64,000 nucleotides of DNA from Marinobacter sp. F4206 (GCF_019392195.1 NZ_JAHXKI010000003.1:62001-126000), one strand, 5' to 3'; numbered from the stretch's first letter, positions 28,218 to 37,479 are shown. The notes: generated by a model not told the origin, from the sequence alone. Program-made: numbers and translations.

Positions 28218-29624
28218 ATGGCCAAGCCTAATCTGAAATCCGCCAATACTGATCTTGAAACCAGTCGCATCAAGGTGCCCCCGCATTCCGTCGAGGCAGA
28301 GCAGGCGGTACTCGGTGGTCTGATGCTGGACAATCGCCGGTTCGACGAGATTTCGGAAATCATTTCCGCTGCCGACTTCTACCGGCAGGATCACCGGCTG
28401 ATTTTCGGAGCGGTGGAGCGGCTGGCCAGTGAAAGTGAGCCTCTGGATGTCGTGACGCTGGCGGAATTTCTGGAACGCGCTGGCGACATCGAAGATGCCG
28501 GCGGGTTGTCCTACCTCGCCGAGCTGGCGGAGAAAACACCCGGTGCCGCCAATATCAAGGCGTACGCAGACATCGTCCGCGAGCGGTCGATCCTGCGCCA
28601 GCTGGTGGAGGTGTCCGGTAAAATCTCTGATTCGGCGTTTAATCCCCAGGGGCGCAACAGTAACGAGATCCTCGACGAGGCCGAGCGCAATGTATTCCAG
28701 ATTGCCGAATCCCGCGTCAAGGAAGGTTCCGGGCCTCAGGCCATCAACCCAATCCTGACCAAGGCTCTGAGCCGGATCGAGGAGCTGTTTGAATCCGGGG
28801 AACAGACCACGGGTCTGACCACCGGCTTCCGGGATCTGGATGACCAGACGTCCGGTATGCAGCCGGCCGACCTGATCATCGTGGCGGGGCGGCCCTCCAT
28901 GGGTAAGACCACCTTCGCCATGAACATCGTGGAGAATGCGCTGATCAGTACCGGCACTCCGATTCTGGTCTTCAGTATGGAAATGCCCGCCGATGCCCTG
29001 GCCATGCGTATGCTGTCCTCCCTGGGCCGGATCGACCAGACCAAGGTTAGGGGTGGCAAGCTTGAAGAAGACGACTGGCCGCGCCTGACCTCGGCAGTAA
29101 GCCTGCTCAAGGACAAGCCTCTGTATATTGATGACACGCCGGGCCTGAGCCCCACGGAAATGCGCTCGCGGGCACGGCGGATTGCCCGGGAGAATGACGG
29201 CAAGATTGGTCTGATCATGGTCGACTACCTTCAGCTCATGCGGGTGCCGGGCAACACCGAGGGCCGGACGGCGGAGATTTCCGAAATATCCCGGTCCCTG
29301 AAGGGCATTGCCAAGGAACTGAGCTGCCCCGTAGTGGCTCTGTCCCAGCTGAACCGGAGCCTTGAGCAACGGCCCAACAAGCGCCCGGTAAACTCCGACC
29401 TGCGGGAATCCGGTGCGATTGAGCAGGATGCGGACGTCATCATGTTCGTTTACCGGGACGAGGTCTATAACGAGGACACGCCGGACAAGGGCATTGCCGA
29501 AATCATCATCGGTAAGCAGCGGAACGGGCCCATCGGTACCACTCGGCTGGCCTTTATCGGCAAATACACCAAGTTTGAAGATCTTGCGCACGGTGATTAC
29601 GGCGATTACGGTGGTGATTACTGA
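28218..29624 (+). CDS. dnaB: replicative DNA helicase DnaB
   Basis: Hexameric 5'-3' helicase of the replication fork. The 468-residue protein has the N-terminal DnaG-interaction domain (VPPHSVEAEQAVLGGLM start) and the RecA-like ATPase with Walker A GRPSMGKT at 224-231, Walker B LIMVDYLQLM and the DLRESGAIEQDAD motif. The C-terminus has a short Gly/Asp/Tyr repeat (GDYGDYGGDY). The stop overlaps the alr start, the same pairing as in Pseudomonas. Confidence 0.97.
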   Translation: MAKPNLKSANTDLETSRIKVPPHSVEAEQAVLGGLMLDNRRFDEISEIISAADFYRQDHRLIFGAVERLASESEPLDVVTLAEFLERAGDIEDAGGLSYLAELAEKTPGAANIKAYADIVRERSILRQLVEVSGKISDSAFNPQGRNSNEILDEAERNVFQIAESRVKEGSGPQAINPILTKALSRIEELFESGEQTTGLTTGFRDLDDQTSGMQPADLIIVAGRPSMGKTTFAMNIVENALISTGTPILVFSMEMPADALAMRMLSSLGRIDQTKVRGGKLEEDDWPRLTSAVSLLKDKPLYIDDTPGLSPTEMRSRARRIARENDGKIGLIMVDYLQLMRVPGNTEGRTAEISEISRSLKGIAKELSCPVVALSQLNRSLEQRPNKRPVNSDLRESGAIEQDADVIMFVYRDEVYNEDTPDKGIAEIIIGKQRNGPIGTTRLAFIGKYTKFEDLAHGDYGDYGGDY

Positions 29625-30700
29625 TGCCCCGCAGTACCGTTGCCCGTATTGATCTGAAGGCGTTACGCGAGAACTACCGGCTGGCTTCCGAGCTTGCCAG
29701 CCCGGCGCTGGCCATGGCGGTGGTCAAGGCAGATGGTTATGGCCACGGTATTGTTCCGGTGGCGCAAGCCCTGGCGAATGATGCCCCCAAATACGCGGTC
29801 GCCTGTCTGGGGGAGGCTCTCGCCATTCGCGATGCCGGACTGCGGCAGCCGGTGGTGATGTTGCAGGGGGTTCACGCCCCTGAGGATATTGAGCTGTGCG
29901 CCAGGCAGGGGTTTGAGCCGGTTTTGCATAGCCGTCATCAGGTTGATTGGCTGGCGCAGACAGAGGCGCGGCCGACCTTCTGGGTCAAGGTCAATACCGG
30001 AATGAACCGTCTCGGATTCCTGCCCGGCGAGCTGTCGGAGTTGATGGCGAAGCTTGATGCCATCGGCGCACGATCTGGTCTTCAGGGCTTTGTAACGCAC
30101 TTTGCCTGCGCCGATGACCGTGACAGCCCAATGACGGCCGAGCAGACCGCACGGTTTGAGCAAGCGACGGCGCCTTGGCCGGAACTCATGCGCAGTGTTG
30201 GTAATTCCGCGGCCCACTTTATTCCTGGCCAGCCGCTGTTTGACTGGAGCCGCCCCGGCATCATGCTGTATGGCGGATCGCCTCTGGTGGGCAAGACCGG
30301 TCCTGAGTTGGGGCTGAAGCCCGTGATGTCGCTTGAGGCGCCCCTGATCACAACCCGTACCGTGCGGGCGGGCGAGACCGTGGGGTATGGTGCCGGCTTC
30401 GTGGTGGAACATGACACCCGCATGGGTATGGTCGCCGTCGGGTACGGGGATGGCTATCCCCGACACGCCGGCACCGACACGCCGGCGGCGGTGAATGGCC
30501 GGCGCATCCGGTTGATCGGTCGGGTCTCGATGGACATGCTCGCGGTGGATCTGAGTAACGCCCCGGAGGCCAGAGAAGGCGATCAGGTTGAGTTGTGGGG
30601 TCAAACCGTGGGTGTCGACGAAGTGGCCAGATGTGCCGGGACCATCTCCTACGAGCTGCTGACCGGTATCACGGCGCGGGTACCGAGGGACTACCGGTAA
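29624..30700 (+). CDS. alr: alanine racemase
   Basis: PLP enzyme making D-alanine for peptidoglycan. The 358-residue protein has the cofactor Lys35 in AVVKADGYGHG and the second catalytic residue Tyr255 in VGYGAGF, in the normal two-domain layout. It overlaps dnaB by one base. The DadX-type catabolic context (dadA) is absent, so this is probably the biosynthetic enzyme. Confidence 0.96.
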   Translation: MPRSTVARIDLKALRENYRLASELASPALAMAVVKADGYGHGIVPVAQALANDAPKYAVACLGEALAIRDAGLRQPVVMLQGVHAPEDIELCARQGFEPVLHSRHQVDWLAQTEARPTFWVKVNTGMNRLGFLPGELSELMAKLDAIGARSGLQGFVTHFACADDRDSPMTAEQTARFEQATAPWPELMRSVGNSAAHFIPGQPLFDWSRPGIMLYGGSPLVGKTGPELGLKPVMSLEAPLITTRTVRAGETVGYGAGFVVEHDTRMGMVAVGYGDGYPRHAGTDTPAAVNGRRIRLIGRVSMDMLAVDLSNAPEAREGDQVELWGQTVGVDEVARCAGTISYELLTGITARVPRDYR

Positions 30701-30723
30701 GCAGTTCTGCGTGCCAGGTCGGT

Positions 30724-31080
30724 TCAGCTCGGCTCGGGCTCGTGAATGATTTCGTCGATGAAGTCGAGAATGGCCGCCAGGCTCCTGTCGTCCAGTTTTT
30801 TCAAGACCTTGTGAACCACCATTTTACTGCCTTTAAGCATGCTGCTGATGCCCATTCGGGCCATCCCCATCATCATGTTGCTGGCATTCAGGCGGCGAAG
30901 GGGCTCAAGGAAAAAGAAATCCAGTCCGGCCTCGGTCAGCTCCACGATGAGCTCGAACAGTTGATCAATGGCCTCCCGGTCGGCTTTGCCCCGGTCCCGG
31001 AGCTGGTCAACGGTGTAAAGGGCACGGGTGCGAAGTTCGTCGGGAATTGGCGCCACGATGTGGCTCTGATGTTTTAGCAT
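30724..31080 (-). CDS. conserved small protein of unknown function
   Basis: A 118-residue soluble, helix-rich protein with a well-spaced AGGAA ribosome binding site. Its sequence has an acidic/basic N-terminal half (RDRGKADREAIDQLFELIVE) and a Met-rich centre (NMMMGMARMGISSMLKG), then LDFIDEIIHEPEPS at the end. No signal peptide, membrane segment or metal motif. It converges with alr, 23 bases apart, and diverges from the RmlD-like gene. I do not recognise the family. Confidence 0.7.
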   Translation of the reverse strand: MLKHQSHIVAPIPDELRTRALYTVDQLRDRGKADREAIDQLFELIVELTEAGLDFFFLEPLRRLNASNMMMGMARMGISSMLKGSKMVVHKVLKKLDDRSLAAILDFIDEIIHEPEPS

Positions 31081-31161
31081 GGTGGTTCCTGTTGTTCTAT
31101 GCGCCTGAAAGAAAAGGCAAGGAGTTAAACTGTCGGCGTTTTCTGTTGGCTGTTATTGTAG

Positions 31162-31197
31162 GGACCGGTGAGTGTAAGCCATTGGCCTGACCGGTCC
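31162..31197. repeat. 8-bp inverted repeat in divergent promoter region
   Basis: GGACCGGT (31162-31169) and ACCGGTCC (31190-31197) form a perfect inverted repeat separated by 20 bases, in the 162-base gap between the divergent small unknown gene and the RmlD-like gene. It could be an operator or a leader stem-loop, about 45 bases before the latter's start. Confidence 0.4.
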
Positions 31198-31242
31198 GGG
31201 ACGTCCGTCATATCAGTGAGATTCTGGAGGTATTGAACCCCC

Positions 31243-32118
31243 GTGCATGTGCTTGTCGTTCATGATTATGGCCCATTGGGAAAGTTGGTGCTGGAGCGTT
31301 TGCGTGAGACGCCCCTGCAGGTCAGCCCGTTGCTGGTCAGTGACCCCGCCAGTGCGGATCTCAATGCGCTCGAGAACTGGATTCCCGAAGACACTGATCT
31401 GATCGTTAATGCCCTTTGGCTGTCGGATCCGGAAGTCGCCCAGAACGATCCGGAAGACACCCACAAGGCCGCCTTTTCCCTGCCTATTGCCATAGCCGAG
31501 TACGCCGGCGAGCGTGGTATGGCCCTGTTCCAGCTTTCTTCCTGCTACGTATTCGATGGCCGCAAGCAAAGCGGGTACATAACCTCGAATCCCGGCCAAC
31601 CAGTCAACGAGCTTGGAAACTGGCAGTGGGAGTGTGAGCAGGCCCTGCGCACACTTCTGCCGAGGCACATCATTCTGCGCACGGGCTGGAGCCTTTCACG
31701 TTTCATTCGCAAGGTGCAGGCAAGCACAGCGGCCGGAGAGACGCTCTCATTGCCGGGACGCTGCCGTGGGCAACCGGTCGCGGCCCGCGATCTGGCGCGG
31801 GTAATGACCGCCGTGATCCAGCAGATCGATTGCGGTGCCGAAGTCTGGGGCACCTATCAGTATGCGGGCGCGGAAGAGATCAACCTGTACGAGTTAGGTC
31901 TGGCAATCGCGGGCTTGCCGGGTATTCCGGAAGGGATCCGAGTGGTGGATGAGGTGCCGGATTGGGGCCATCTTGAGCCACTCAACACGACATTGATCTG
32001 TACCAAGATCCGAAACACCTTTGGTATCAAACAGCAGCCCTGGCGTTCGGGGCTCAGGGATGAGCTGGAGATGCTGAAGGTTTCGAGTGGACGGGGTGTG
32101 AAAGCGCCGGCCGAATAG
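31243..32118 (+). CDS. RmlD-like NAD(P)-dependent sugar-nucleotide reductase
   Basis: A 291-residue extended short-chain dehydrogenase related to dTDP-4-dehydrorhamnose reductase. The N-terminal Rossmann strand is MHVLVVHDYGPLG and the family-typical SSCYVFDGRKQ stretch is near residues 100-110. The strict glycine pattern GxxGxxG is degenerate and the usual YxxxK catalytic pair is not obvious, so the activity is uncertain. It starts at GTG behind a strong GGAGG. There is no rhamnose operon around it, so it probably has another substrate. Confidence 0.75.
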   Translation: MHVLVVHDYGPLGKLVLERLRETPLQVSPLLVSDPASADLNALENWIPEDTDLIVNALWLSDPEVAQNDPEDTHKAAFSLPIAIAEYAGERGMALFQLSSCYVFDGRKQSGYITSNPGQPVNELGNWQWECEQALRTLLPRHIILRTGWSLSRFIRKVQASTAAGETLSLPGRCRGQPVAARDLARVMTAVIQQIDCGAEVWGTYQYAGAEEINLYELGLAIAGLPGIPEGIRVVDEVPDWGHLEPLNTTLICTKIRNTFGIKQQPWRSGLRDELEMLKVSSGRGVKAPAE

Positions 32119-32135
32119 CCGGCGTATAAGGTGCC

Positions 32136-32888
32136 TTACTGGTCGCGCTGTCGGGAGAACTCCCGGGTGACCATCTGCAGTGCTTCCACATCCAGCAGCT
32201 CGACCTCGCGCCCGCGGGCCTTGATGATGCCCTGATTCTGGAAGCGGGTGAAAACCCGGCTGACCGTTTCCACGGCCAGGCCAAGGAAATTCGCGATATC
32301 GTTGCGCGCCATCGGCAAGCTGAAGTTGGTGCCGGACATGCGTCTGCGCTGGAATCGGCTGGAAAGGGACAGCAGCAAGGCCGCAATCCGTTCCTCAGCG
32401 GTATTCTTGCTCAACAGCATGGCGAGCTGATGGCTGTTTTGGATTTCCTGGCTCATCAGGTGGTACATGTGATGCTGCAGGTCCGGTAGCTTGCCGGTCA
32501 GTTCCTCAAGTTTTTCAACAGGGAATTCGCATACGCTGGTTCGCTCCAACGCTTTGGCTGTGCAGGCATAGCTCTCGCTGCTCATGCTGTCCAGGCCGAT
32601 CAGTTCTCCCGGCATGAAAAAACCGGTGACCTGTTCCTCTCCACCCTCGGTAATAATCGAGGTTTTCACCGAGCCGCTACGCACCGCGAAGCAGGAACGA
32701 AAGGGCGTGCTCTGATCAAAGATATGCTCACCGCGATTGAAAATGCGACCTTGCTGGACAATGTCCTCCAGCCTGTCGAGATCGTTTTCTTCGATCGCCA
32801 ACGGCAGGCACAGATTGCTCAGGCTACACTGGTGGCATGAGGCTTTGAGGGGAGAAGACGCCTGACGGAGTCGGATTGCTTGGGCCAT
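32136..32888 (-). CDS. anr: FNR/Anr-type oxygen-sensing transcription regulator
   Basis: CRP/FNR family activator of anaerobic genes, holding an oxygen-labile [4Fe-4S] cluster. In the 250-residue form starting MAQAIRLRQAS the cluster ligands are Cys18, Cys21, Cys27 and Cys120. A cyclic-nucleotide-binding-like domain precedes the helix-turn-helix, whose recognition helix reads VETVSR (206-211), the FNR specificity pattern. The frame is open 33 codons further upstream, but the short form aligns with Pseudomonas Anr. An FNR box lies just upstream. Confidence 0.94.
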   Translation of the reverse strand: MAQAIRLRQASSPLKASCHQCSLSNLCLPLAIEENDLDRLEDIVQQGRIFNRGEHIFDQSTPFRSCFAVRSGSVKTSIITEGGEEQVTGFFMPGELIGLDSMSSESYACTAKALERTSVCEFPVEKLEELTGKLPDLQHHMYHLMSQEIQNSHQLAMLLSKNTAEERIAALLLSLSSRFQRRRMSGTNFSLPMARNDIANFLGLAVETVSRVFTRFQNQGIIKARGREVELLDVEALQMVTREFSRQRDQ

Positions 32889-32907
32889 ATCAGGTGAACC
32901 GTCCGAA

Positions 32908-32921
32908 TTGATGCATGTCAA
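32908..32921 (-). promoter_or_regulatory. FNR/Anr box upstream of anr
   Basis: TTGATGCATGTCAA matches the consensus TTGAT-N4-ATCAA at 9 of 10 defined positions. Its centre is about 27 bases upstream of the anr start codon, close to where the transcript should begin, which would suit autorepression as in Escherichia coli fnr. Confidence 0.75.
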
Positions 32922-33028
32922 AACGCACTTTAATACGCAAGGGCGAATTTGCCAATGGTAAAACCGATGGCTATGAGTATATACCATTTATTGAAAAGCG
33001 GGCCCCAGGGCCCGCAAATCCGTCCGAT

Positions 33029-34237
33029 TTAAAGCTTCTCGAACACCAGTGAGGCGTTGGTGCCTCCGAAGCCAAAGCTGTTGGACATCACGGTCGACAG
33101 GTCGGCCTGCCGCGATTCCGGGCCCACCAGGGGCATGTTGCTGATCTTCTCATCCACATCCTTCAGGTTTGCGGTTCCGGCGATAAACCCGTTCTGCAAC
33201 ATCAGGAGTGAATAGATGGCCTCATGCACGCCGGCAGCTCCCAGAGAGTGGCCGGACAGGGACTTGGTCGACGAAATAGCAGGGATGTCATCGCCAAAGG
33301 TATTTCTTACCGCCCCCATTTCCGCCACATCGCCCACGGGTGTACTGGTCCCGTGGGCATTTATGTACTGCACCTTACCACGAATTGTCGCCATGGCCTG
33401 GTCCATACACCGCTGGGCGCCCTCGCCGGAGGGGGCGACCATGTCATACCCGTCCGACGTAGCGCCGTAACCGGTCAGTTCGGCAATAATGTTGGCGCCT
33501 CGTTTCCTGGCGTGTTCCAGCTCCTCCAGCACGACCATACCGCCGCCGCCGGCAATGACGAAGCCATCGCGACCGGTGTCGAACGGGCGCGATGCGGTCT
33601 CCGGGGCATCGTTATACTTGGTCGACAGGGCACCCATGGCGTCGAACATCATGGTCAGGCTCCAGTCTTCCTCTTCTCCGCCGCCGGCGAACACGATGTC
33701 CTGCTTGCCAGCCTGGATCTGCTCCATGGCGTGACCAATGCAGTGTGCGCTGGTGGCGCAGGCCGAGGACATGGAATAGTTCACGCCCCGGATTTTGTAG
33801 GCCGTAGCGAGGCAGGCCGATACTGTGCTGGTCATAATACGCGGCACCATGTAGGGCCCGATCCGCTTGACGCCTTTCTCCCGCATGATGTCCGTGGCTT
33901 CGACCTGGCTTGAGCAGGAGGCTCCGCCGGAGCCTGCGATAAGGCCGGTGCGGTCGTTGGAAATCAGATCTTCAGTCAGACCGGCCTGGGCGATGGCCTG
34001 CTCCATGGACAGGTAGCTGTACATGGCGGATGGCCCCATGAATCGACGCACCTTGCGATCAATGACCGAGGTGTCCACGTCCGGGGAGCCGGAAATCTGG
34101 CTACGAAACCCCATTTCCCGGTAGGTGTCGTTGAAACGAATGCCGGATTTGCCATGCTTCAGGCTGTCCGTTACCTCGTCCAGGGAGTTTCCGAGGCAGG
34201 AAACAATGCCCATACCAGTGACGACAACGCGTCTCAT
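33029..34237 (-). CDS. fabB: beta-ketoacyl-ACP synthase I
   Basis: Condensing enzyme of type II fatty acid synthesis, needed for unsaturated chains. The 402-residue protein has the Cys-His-His triad: Cys160 in SMSSACATS, His295 in [11 protein letters not shown] and His330 in [11 protein letters not shown]. The sequence is of the FabB rather than FabF type by the N-terminus and length. A strong AAAGGAGG site precedes the ATG. fabA, its usual operon partner in Pseudomonas, is not adjacent. Confidence 0.95.
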   Translation of the reverse strand: MRRVVVTGMGIVSCLGNSLDEVTDSLKHGKSGIRFNDTYREMGFRSQISGSPDVDTSVIDRKVRRFMGPSAMYSYLSMEQAIAQAGLTEDLISNDRTGLIAGSGGASCSSQVEATDIMREKGVKRIGPYMVPRIMTSTVSACLATAYKIRGVNYSMSSACATSAHCIGHAMEQIQAGKQDIVFAGGGEEEDWSLTMMFDAMGALSTKYNDAPETASRPFDTGRDGFVIAGGGGMVVLEELEHARKRGANIIAELTGYGATSDGYDMVAPSGEGAQRCMDQAMATIRGKVQYINAHGTSTPVGDVAEMGAVRNTFGDDIPAISSTKSLSGHSLGAAGVHEAIYSLLMLQNGFIAGTANLKDVDEKISNMPLVGPESRQADLSTVMSNSFGFGGTNASLVFEKL

Positions 34238-34452
34238 ACATTCCTCCTTTGTGACCCGCCAGAAACGGCGAGATCAAGCGATCAATGACGTTATGACCAG
34301 TTTAGGCTCTTTGCCGTGGCGGGGATATTTGACCTTGGTACGGGGCGAAGACGCCCGATTGAAATTGCCGGATAACAGCCGTTACGTACAAGGCCCGGCG
34401 TAGGGAGCCTGATATAGTGACAATAATCAAGACAACAATAAGGGAGAAGCCT

Positions 34453-34986
34453 GTGCGATCATTACCTCAGTTTTTGAGCGACTACGGCGAGAGCCACCAG
34501 AATTCATTCAATCAGTGGGTGCACATTGTTTGTGTGCCGGCCATCGTATTTTCCACCCTGGGTCTGCTCTGGCTGATTCCGATCGGCTCCTGGCTGGGGC
34601 TAACGGGCGCGACCGGAGAGTGGGTGAATGGCGCAACCTTGCTGGCGGTGCTGTCCGCCATTGTCTACCTGCGGTTGTCGTTTGGCGTTTTTGTGTTGAT
34701 GGCGGTCTGGTTTGCCGTTTCAGCCTGGATCATCCAGAGCGTGATTGCCGCCGGCTGGTCCCTGTTTTGGACCAGTCTTGTGGTCTGGCTAGCGGCCTGG
34801 GCGCTGCAGGTCTACGGCCATAAGGTTGAAGGAAAAAAGCCGTCGTTTGTGGAAGATCTGGTGTTTCTGCTGATCGGGCCCATTTTCGTCAGCATCGAGT
34901 TTGCCGCCAAGCTGGGAGTTCCCGTGCCTCATGCCCAAGGTGGGCATGGCAAGGGCCCGCATGACGGGCAGATTCCGGGGCACTGA
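34453..34986 (+). CDS. Mpo1-like (DUF962) membrane protein
   Basis: A 177-residue membrane protein of the DUF962/Mpo1 family; the yeast member is an iron-dependent dioxygenase in 2-hydroxy fatty acid alpha-oxidation. The family hallmark YGESHQNSFNQWVHIVCVP is near the N-terminus (His and Asn at family positions), followed by about four hydrophobic segments. I chose the GTG at 34453, which has AGGGAGAA at good spacing, over the ATG at 34417. The C-terminal tail is His/Gly-rich. Its position next to fabB, although divergent, fits lipid metabolism. Confidence 0.8.
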   Translation: MRSLPQFLSDYGESHQNSFNQWVHIVCVPAIVFSTLGLLWLIPIGSWLGLTGATGEWVNGATLLAVLSAIVYLRLSFGVFVLMAVWFAVSAWIIQSVIAAGWSLFWTSLVVWLAAWALQVYGHKVEGKKPSFVEDLVFLLIGPIFVSIEFAAKLGVPVPHAQGGHGKGPHDGQIPGH

Positions 34987-35069
34987 TCCCACCCTCCTAC
35001 CAGGTGCTGGCGAAAACGCTGACCTGAGGTATGCTTTGGGCACCAGAAAGACTCACTAACCGGCCCGAT

Positions 35070-35837
35070 ATGCAGCATTCGCCCAACGGCACCCTGTTTC
35101 TCTGGCCCGATCACTGGCAGGTGATCGGGCACCTCATGCCTAACCGACCGCACCGCCACATCAGTGCGTCCTGGCTCGTTGGCCTTGATGGCCCGTTCCG
35201 GCTGCAGGTGGCTGGACAGTGGCGATCAACGTCGGCGGCTCTGGTGGCACCGGATGTCGAGCAATCACTGGATCCCGGCAACACCCGGATGTGGTGCGCG
35301 CAGCTGGATCCGGACAGTGACATCTGGCGCTCCTTACAGCCGCTCCTGGGGGGCGGGCAATCGGTGGATATTACTCTGCCGGAGAACACCATGCCGTTTC
35401 CGGAGTCCGAGAGCTGTCAGACGGTCTGTCAGGCTATGTCGACGGCAGTAGAGCGCCTTGGCGGCTCGCCGGAGCCTTTAGACCCACGGGTCCGGAGAGT
35501 CTGCGACTGCCTTCGTGCAGAGTTGCCCGAGAAGGTGGATGTGCAGGGGCTGGGAGCGGTGGTCGGGCTGTCGTCGTCGCGACTCAGTCATTTGTTCCGG
35601 CAGCAGGTTGGAGTGCCCTTGCGGCGGTTCCTGCTGCACTTGAAGATGAACCGTGTACTGGCTCACTGGAAGCCGGGAAAATCCATGTCCGAGTTGGCAA
35701 CGGAGGCCGGGTTCTACGATCAGCCCCATTTCGTCCGGACGGCCCGGGGCATGTTTGATGCCCTGCCGTCCGAGTATGTGAGCACTGGTTGGTTCAGGGT
35801 TTGCCGTTGCGGCCTTTCTTCTTCCCCTTCGCCTTAA
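35070..35837 (+). CDS. AraC-family transcription regulator
   Basis: About 255 residues (268 if the ATG at 35031 is used; neither start has a convincing ribosome binding site). The N-terminal cupin-like half has an HRHISASWLV segment typical of AraC ligand domains. The C-terminal half carries two helix-turn-helix units: VQGLGAVVGLSSSRLSHLFR and MSELATEAGFYDQPHFVRTA. Target genes are not evident. Its end overlaps the convergent GTPase gene by 44 bases. Confidence 0.85.
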   Translation: MQHSPNGTLFLWPDHWQVIGHLMPNRPHRHISASWLVGLDGPFRLQVAGQWRSTSAALVAPDVEQSLDPGNTRMWCAQLDPDSDIWRSLQPLLGGGQSVDITLPENTMPFPESESCQTVCQAMSTAVERLGGSPEPLDPRVRRVCDCLRAELPEKVDVQGLGAVVGLSSSRLSHLFRQQVGVPLRRFLLHLKMNRVLAHWKPGKSMSELATEAGFYDQPHFVRTARGMFDALPSEYVSTGWFRVCRCGLSSSPSP

Positions 35838-36726
35838 CTTCTTCCCGGGCGGCTTTCTCGGCGGCAGCCTGAGCGGCTTCCTCTGCCTCCTTTTCAACCA
35901 TTTCCGGGGTTTCCAGTGAAATGCGCCCGAGGGTACCGGCCCGGAATTCGTTGAGCAGCACCTCCGACACCTTGTGCAGGTCCGGAATACCGCCACGGCC
36001 AAAGAACCGCCGTTTGGCTGCAATTTCGTCCATCAGTCCCAGGCCGTCGGCGGGTAGCTGATCCAGGCTATAGCGCGCTTTTACCAGGTCCGGATAGGCC
36101 TCCCGGAGGTAGTCCGCCTCAAACAGGGCGACATCCTCGAAATCGAGAACCGAGCTGCGAATGGCGCCGGTGACCGCCAGTCGGTAGCCGCAGGCCTCTG
36201 GTGACAGTTTGGGCCAGAGAAAACCGGGGGTGTCGTACAGCAGGATGTTGTCCGGGAGTTTGATTGCCTGCTGGGCCCGGGTCACCGCCGGTTCGTTACC
36301 GGTTTTGGCGGCAGGCCGTCCAGCCAGGGTGTTGATGATTGTGGATTTCCCGACGTTGGGAATGCCCAGAATCATCACCCGCAGGGCGCTTTTCTGGCGG
36401 TCATGGTCCGGCGTCATTTCCTCAGCCAGCTTCAGGATCCCCAGTGCCTCACTGCGCTGGTTGTGGGTCAGCGTTATGGTGCGCACGCCCCGTTCCTGCT
36501 CCAGCCAGGCCTGCCATTGCCCGGTTATCTCCGGATCGGCGAGGTCACGTTTGTTGAGTACCTTGATCAGAGGCTTGTCGCCACGCAGGGCCGGCACCAG
36601 CGGATTTTCGCTGCTGAATGGAATACGCGCATCCAGTACCTCAATAATGAGGTCCATCTGGGGCATGACCTGTTTGATCTCCTTGCGGGCCTTGTGCATG
36701 TGCCCTGGAAACCAGTTAATCGCCAT
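35794..36726 (-). CDS. ylqF: ribosome biogenesis GTPase YlqF/RbgA
   Basis: Circularly permuted GTPase: the G4 motif NKRD (58-61) comes before G1 GIPNVGKS (121-128) and G3 DTPG (165-168). RbgA-type proteins help late maturation of the 50S subunit. The 310-residue protein has the MAINWFPGHMHKARK start and a C-terminal Ala/Glu/Lys-rich extension ending in a Gly-Lys-Lys cluster, which may bind rRNA. Confidence 0.92.
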   Translation of the reverse strand: MAINWFPGHMHKARKEIKQVMPQMDLIIEVLDARIPFSSENPLVPALRGDKPLIKVLNKRDLADPEITGQWQAWLEQERGVRTITLTHNQRSEALGILKLAEEMTPDHDRQKSALRVMILGIPNVGKSTIINTLAGRPAAKTGNEPAVTRAQQAIKLPDNILLYDTPGFLWPKLSPEACGYRLAVTGAIRSSVLDFEDVALFEADYLREAYPDLVKARYSLDQLPADGLGLMDEIAAKRRFFGRGGIPDLHKVSEVLLNEFRAGTLGRISLETPEMVEKEAEEAAQAAAEKAAREEVKAKGKKKGRNGKP

Positions 36727-36968
36727 CTTGTGTACTCCGCTGGTCGTTGGTCGGCGCCATTATGAAGGGGAATGACTAAATTTTCACATTTGTTTAGAGC
36801 CGCGTGTGTGGCGGGTTGAGGGCCCACAAAGTGAGAAGTATGTATAAAAAGGAGGGGCATCGGGGTGAAAAACGGCACCATGATGTTTTAGGGTGTACGA
36901 CTTGAATGACGAAACCAATGCAAAGCGGTGGTGTCTCAGTAGTGGCCACCCTGTCAACGGAGAACTTT

Positions 36969-37421
36969 ATGAAGCTCGCAAAATTGTTTGGAACCGCCCT
37001 TGTTGCTGTGAGCCTGTCAGCACCGGCGTTGGCGCAGCAAGCCACTGGCGGCCAGCCGGATCAGGTGGACCAACTGGCGCAAATGGTCGGTCTGTCTGAC
37101 GATCAGCAGACTGAGATCCGCGGCATCATCGACGAGATGCAGGGCCAGATCGGCGAACTCCGTCAGGAAGCGCGTGCGCTTCAGCAACAGATGCAGTCCG
37201 AGATCAAACCGGATTATGACGAAGATTCCATTCGTGAAAATGCGGAAGAGCTGGGCGACCTGACCGGTGAGATTGCGGCGCTTTCCACCCTGATGCAGGC
37301 GAAAGTGGACAGTGTCTTCACCGAGGAGCAGCGTGCCACCCTGGACAAGCGCATGCAGCAGATGCAGCAGCAAATGCAGCAACAGCGCCAGATGATGCAG
37401 CAGCAAGGTCAGGGCCAGTAA
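36969..37421 (+). CDS. Spy/CpxP-like periplasmic protein with Met/Gln-rich end
   Basis: A 150-residue secreted protein: signal peptide with cleavage near ALAQ (about residue 22), then an all-helical body with two LTxxQ-like motifs (LSDDQQTEI and FTEEQRATL), the signature of the Spy/CpxP chaperone and metal-sensor group. The last 25 residues are almost only Met and Gln. An ACGGAGA site precedes the chosen ATG; an upstream in-frame start at 36906 has no such site. A role as periplasmic chaperone or metal binder is inferred. Confidence 0.8.
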   Translation: MKLAKLFGTALVAVSLSAPALAQQATGGQPDQVDQLAQMVGLSDDQQTEIRGIIDEMQGQIGELRQEARALQQQMQSEIKPDYDEDSIRENAEELGDLTGEIAALSTLMQAKVDSVFTEEQRATLDKRMQQMQQQMQQQRQMMQQQGQGQ

Positions 37422-37442
37422 TCCCTCCCTTGCTTCAAGCGT

Positions 37443-37476
37443 AAAAAAGGCCGCATCTCAGGATGCGGCCTTTTTT
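37443..37476. terminator. bidirectional terminator
   Basis: Stem GGCCGCATC (37449-37457) with its complement GATGCGGCC (37462-37470), a 4-base loop, a run of six A before and six T after. It serves the Spy-like gene on the + strand and the RND exporter gene on the minus strand. Confidence 0.93.
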
Positions 37477-37479
37477 GTT

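Noticed and set aside
28050..29591. 513-codon open frame antisense to dnaB
   Set aside because: dnaB is unmistakable on the + strand; the mirror frame has shadow-like composition.
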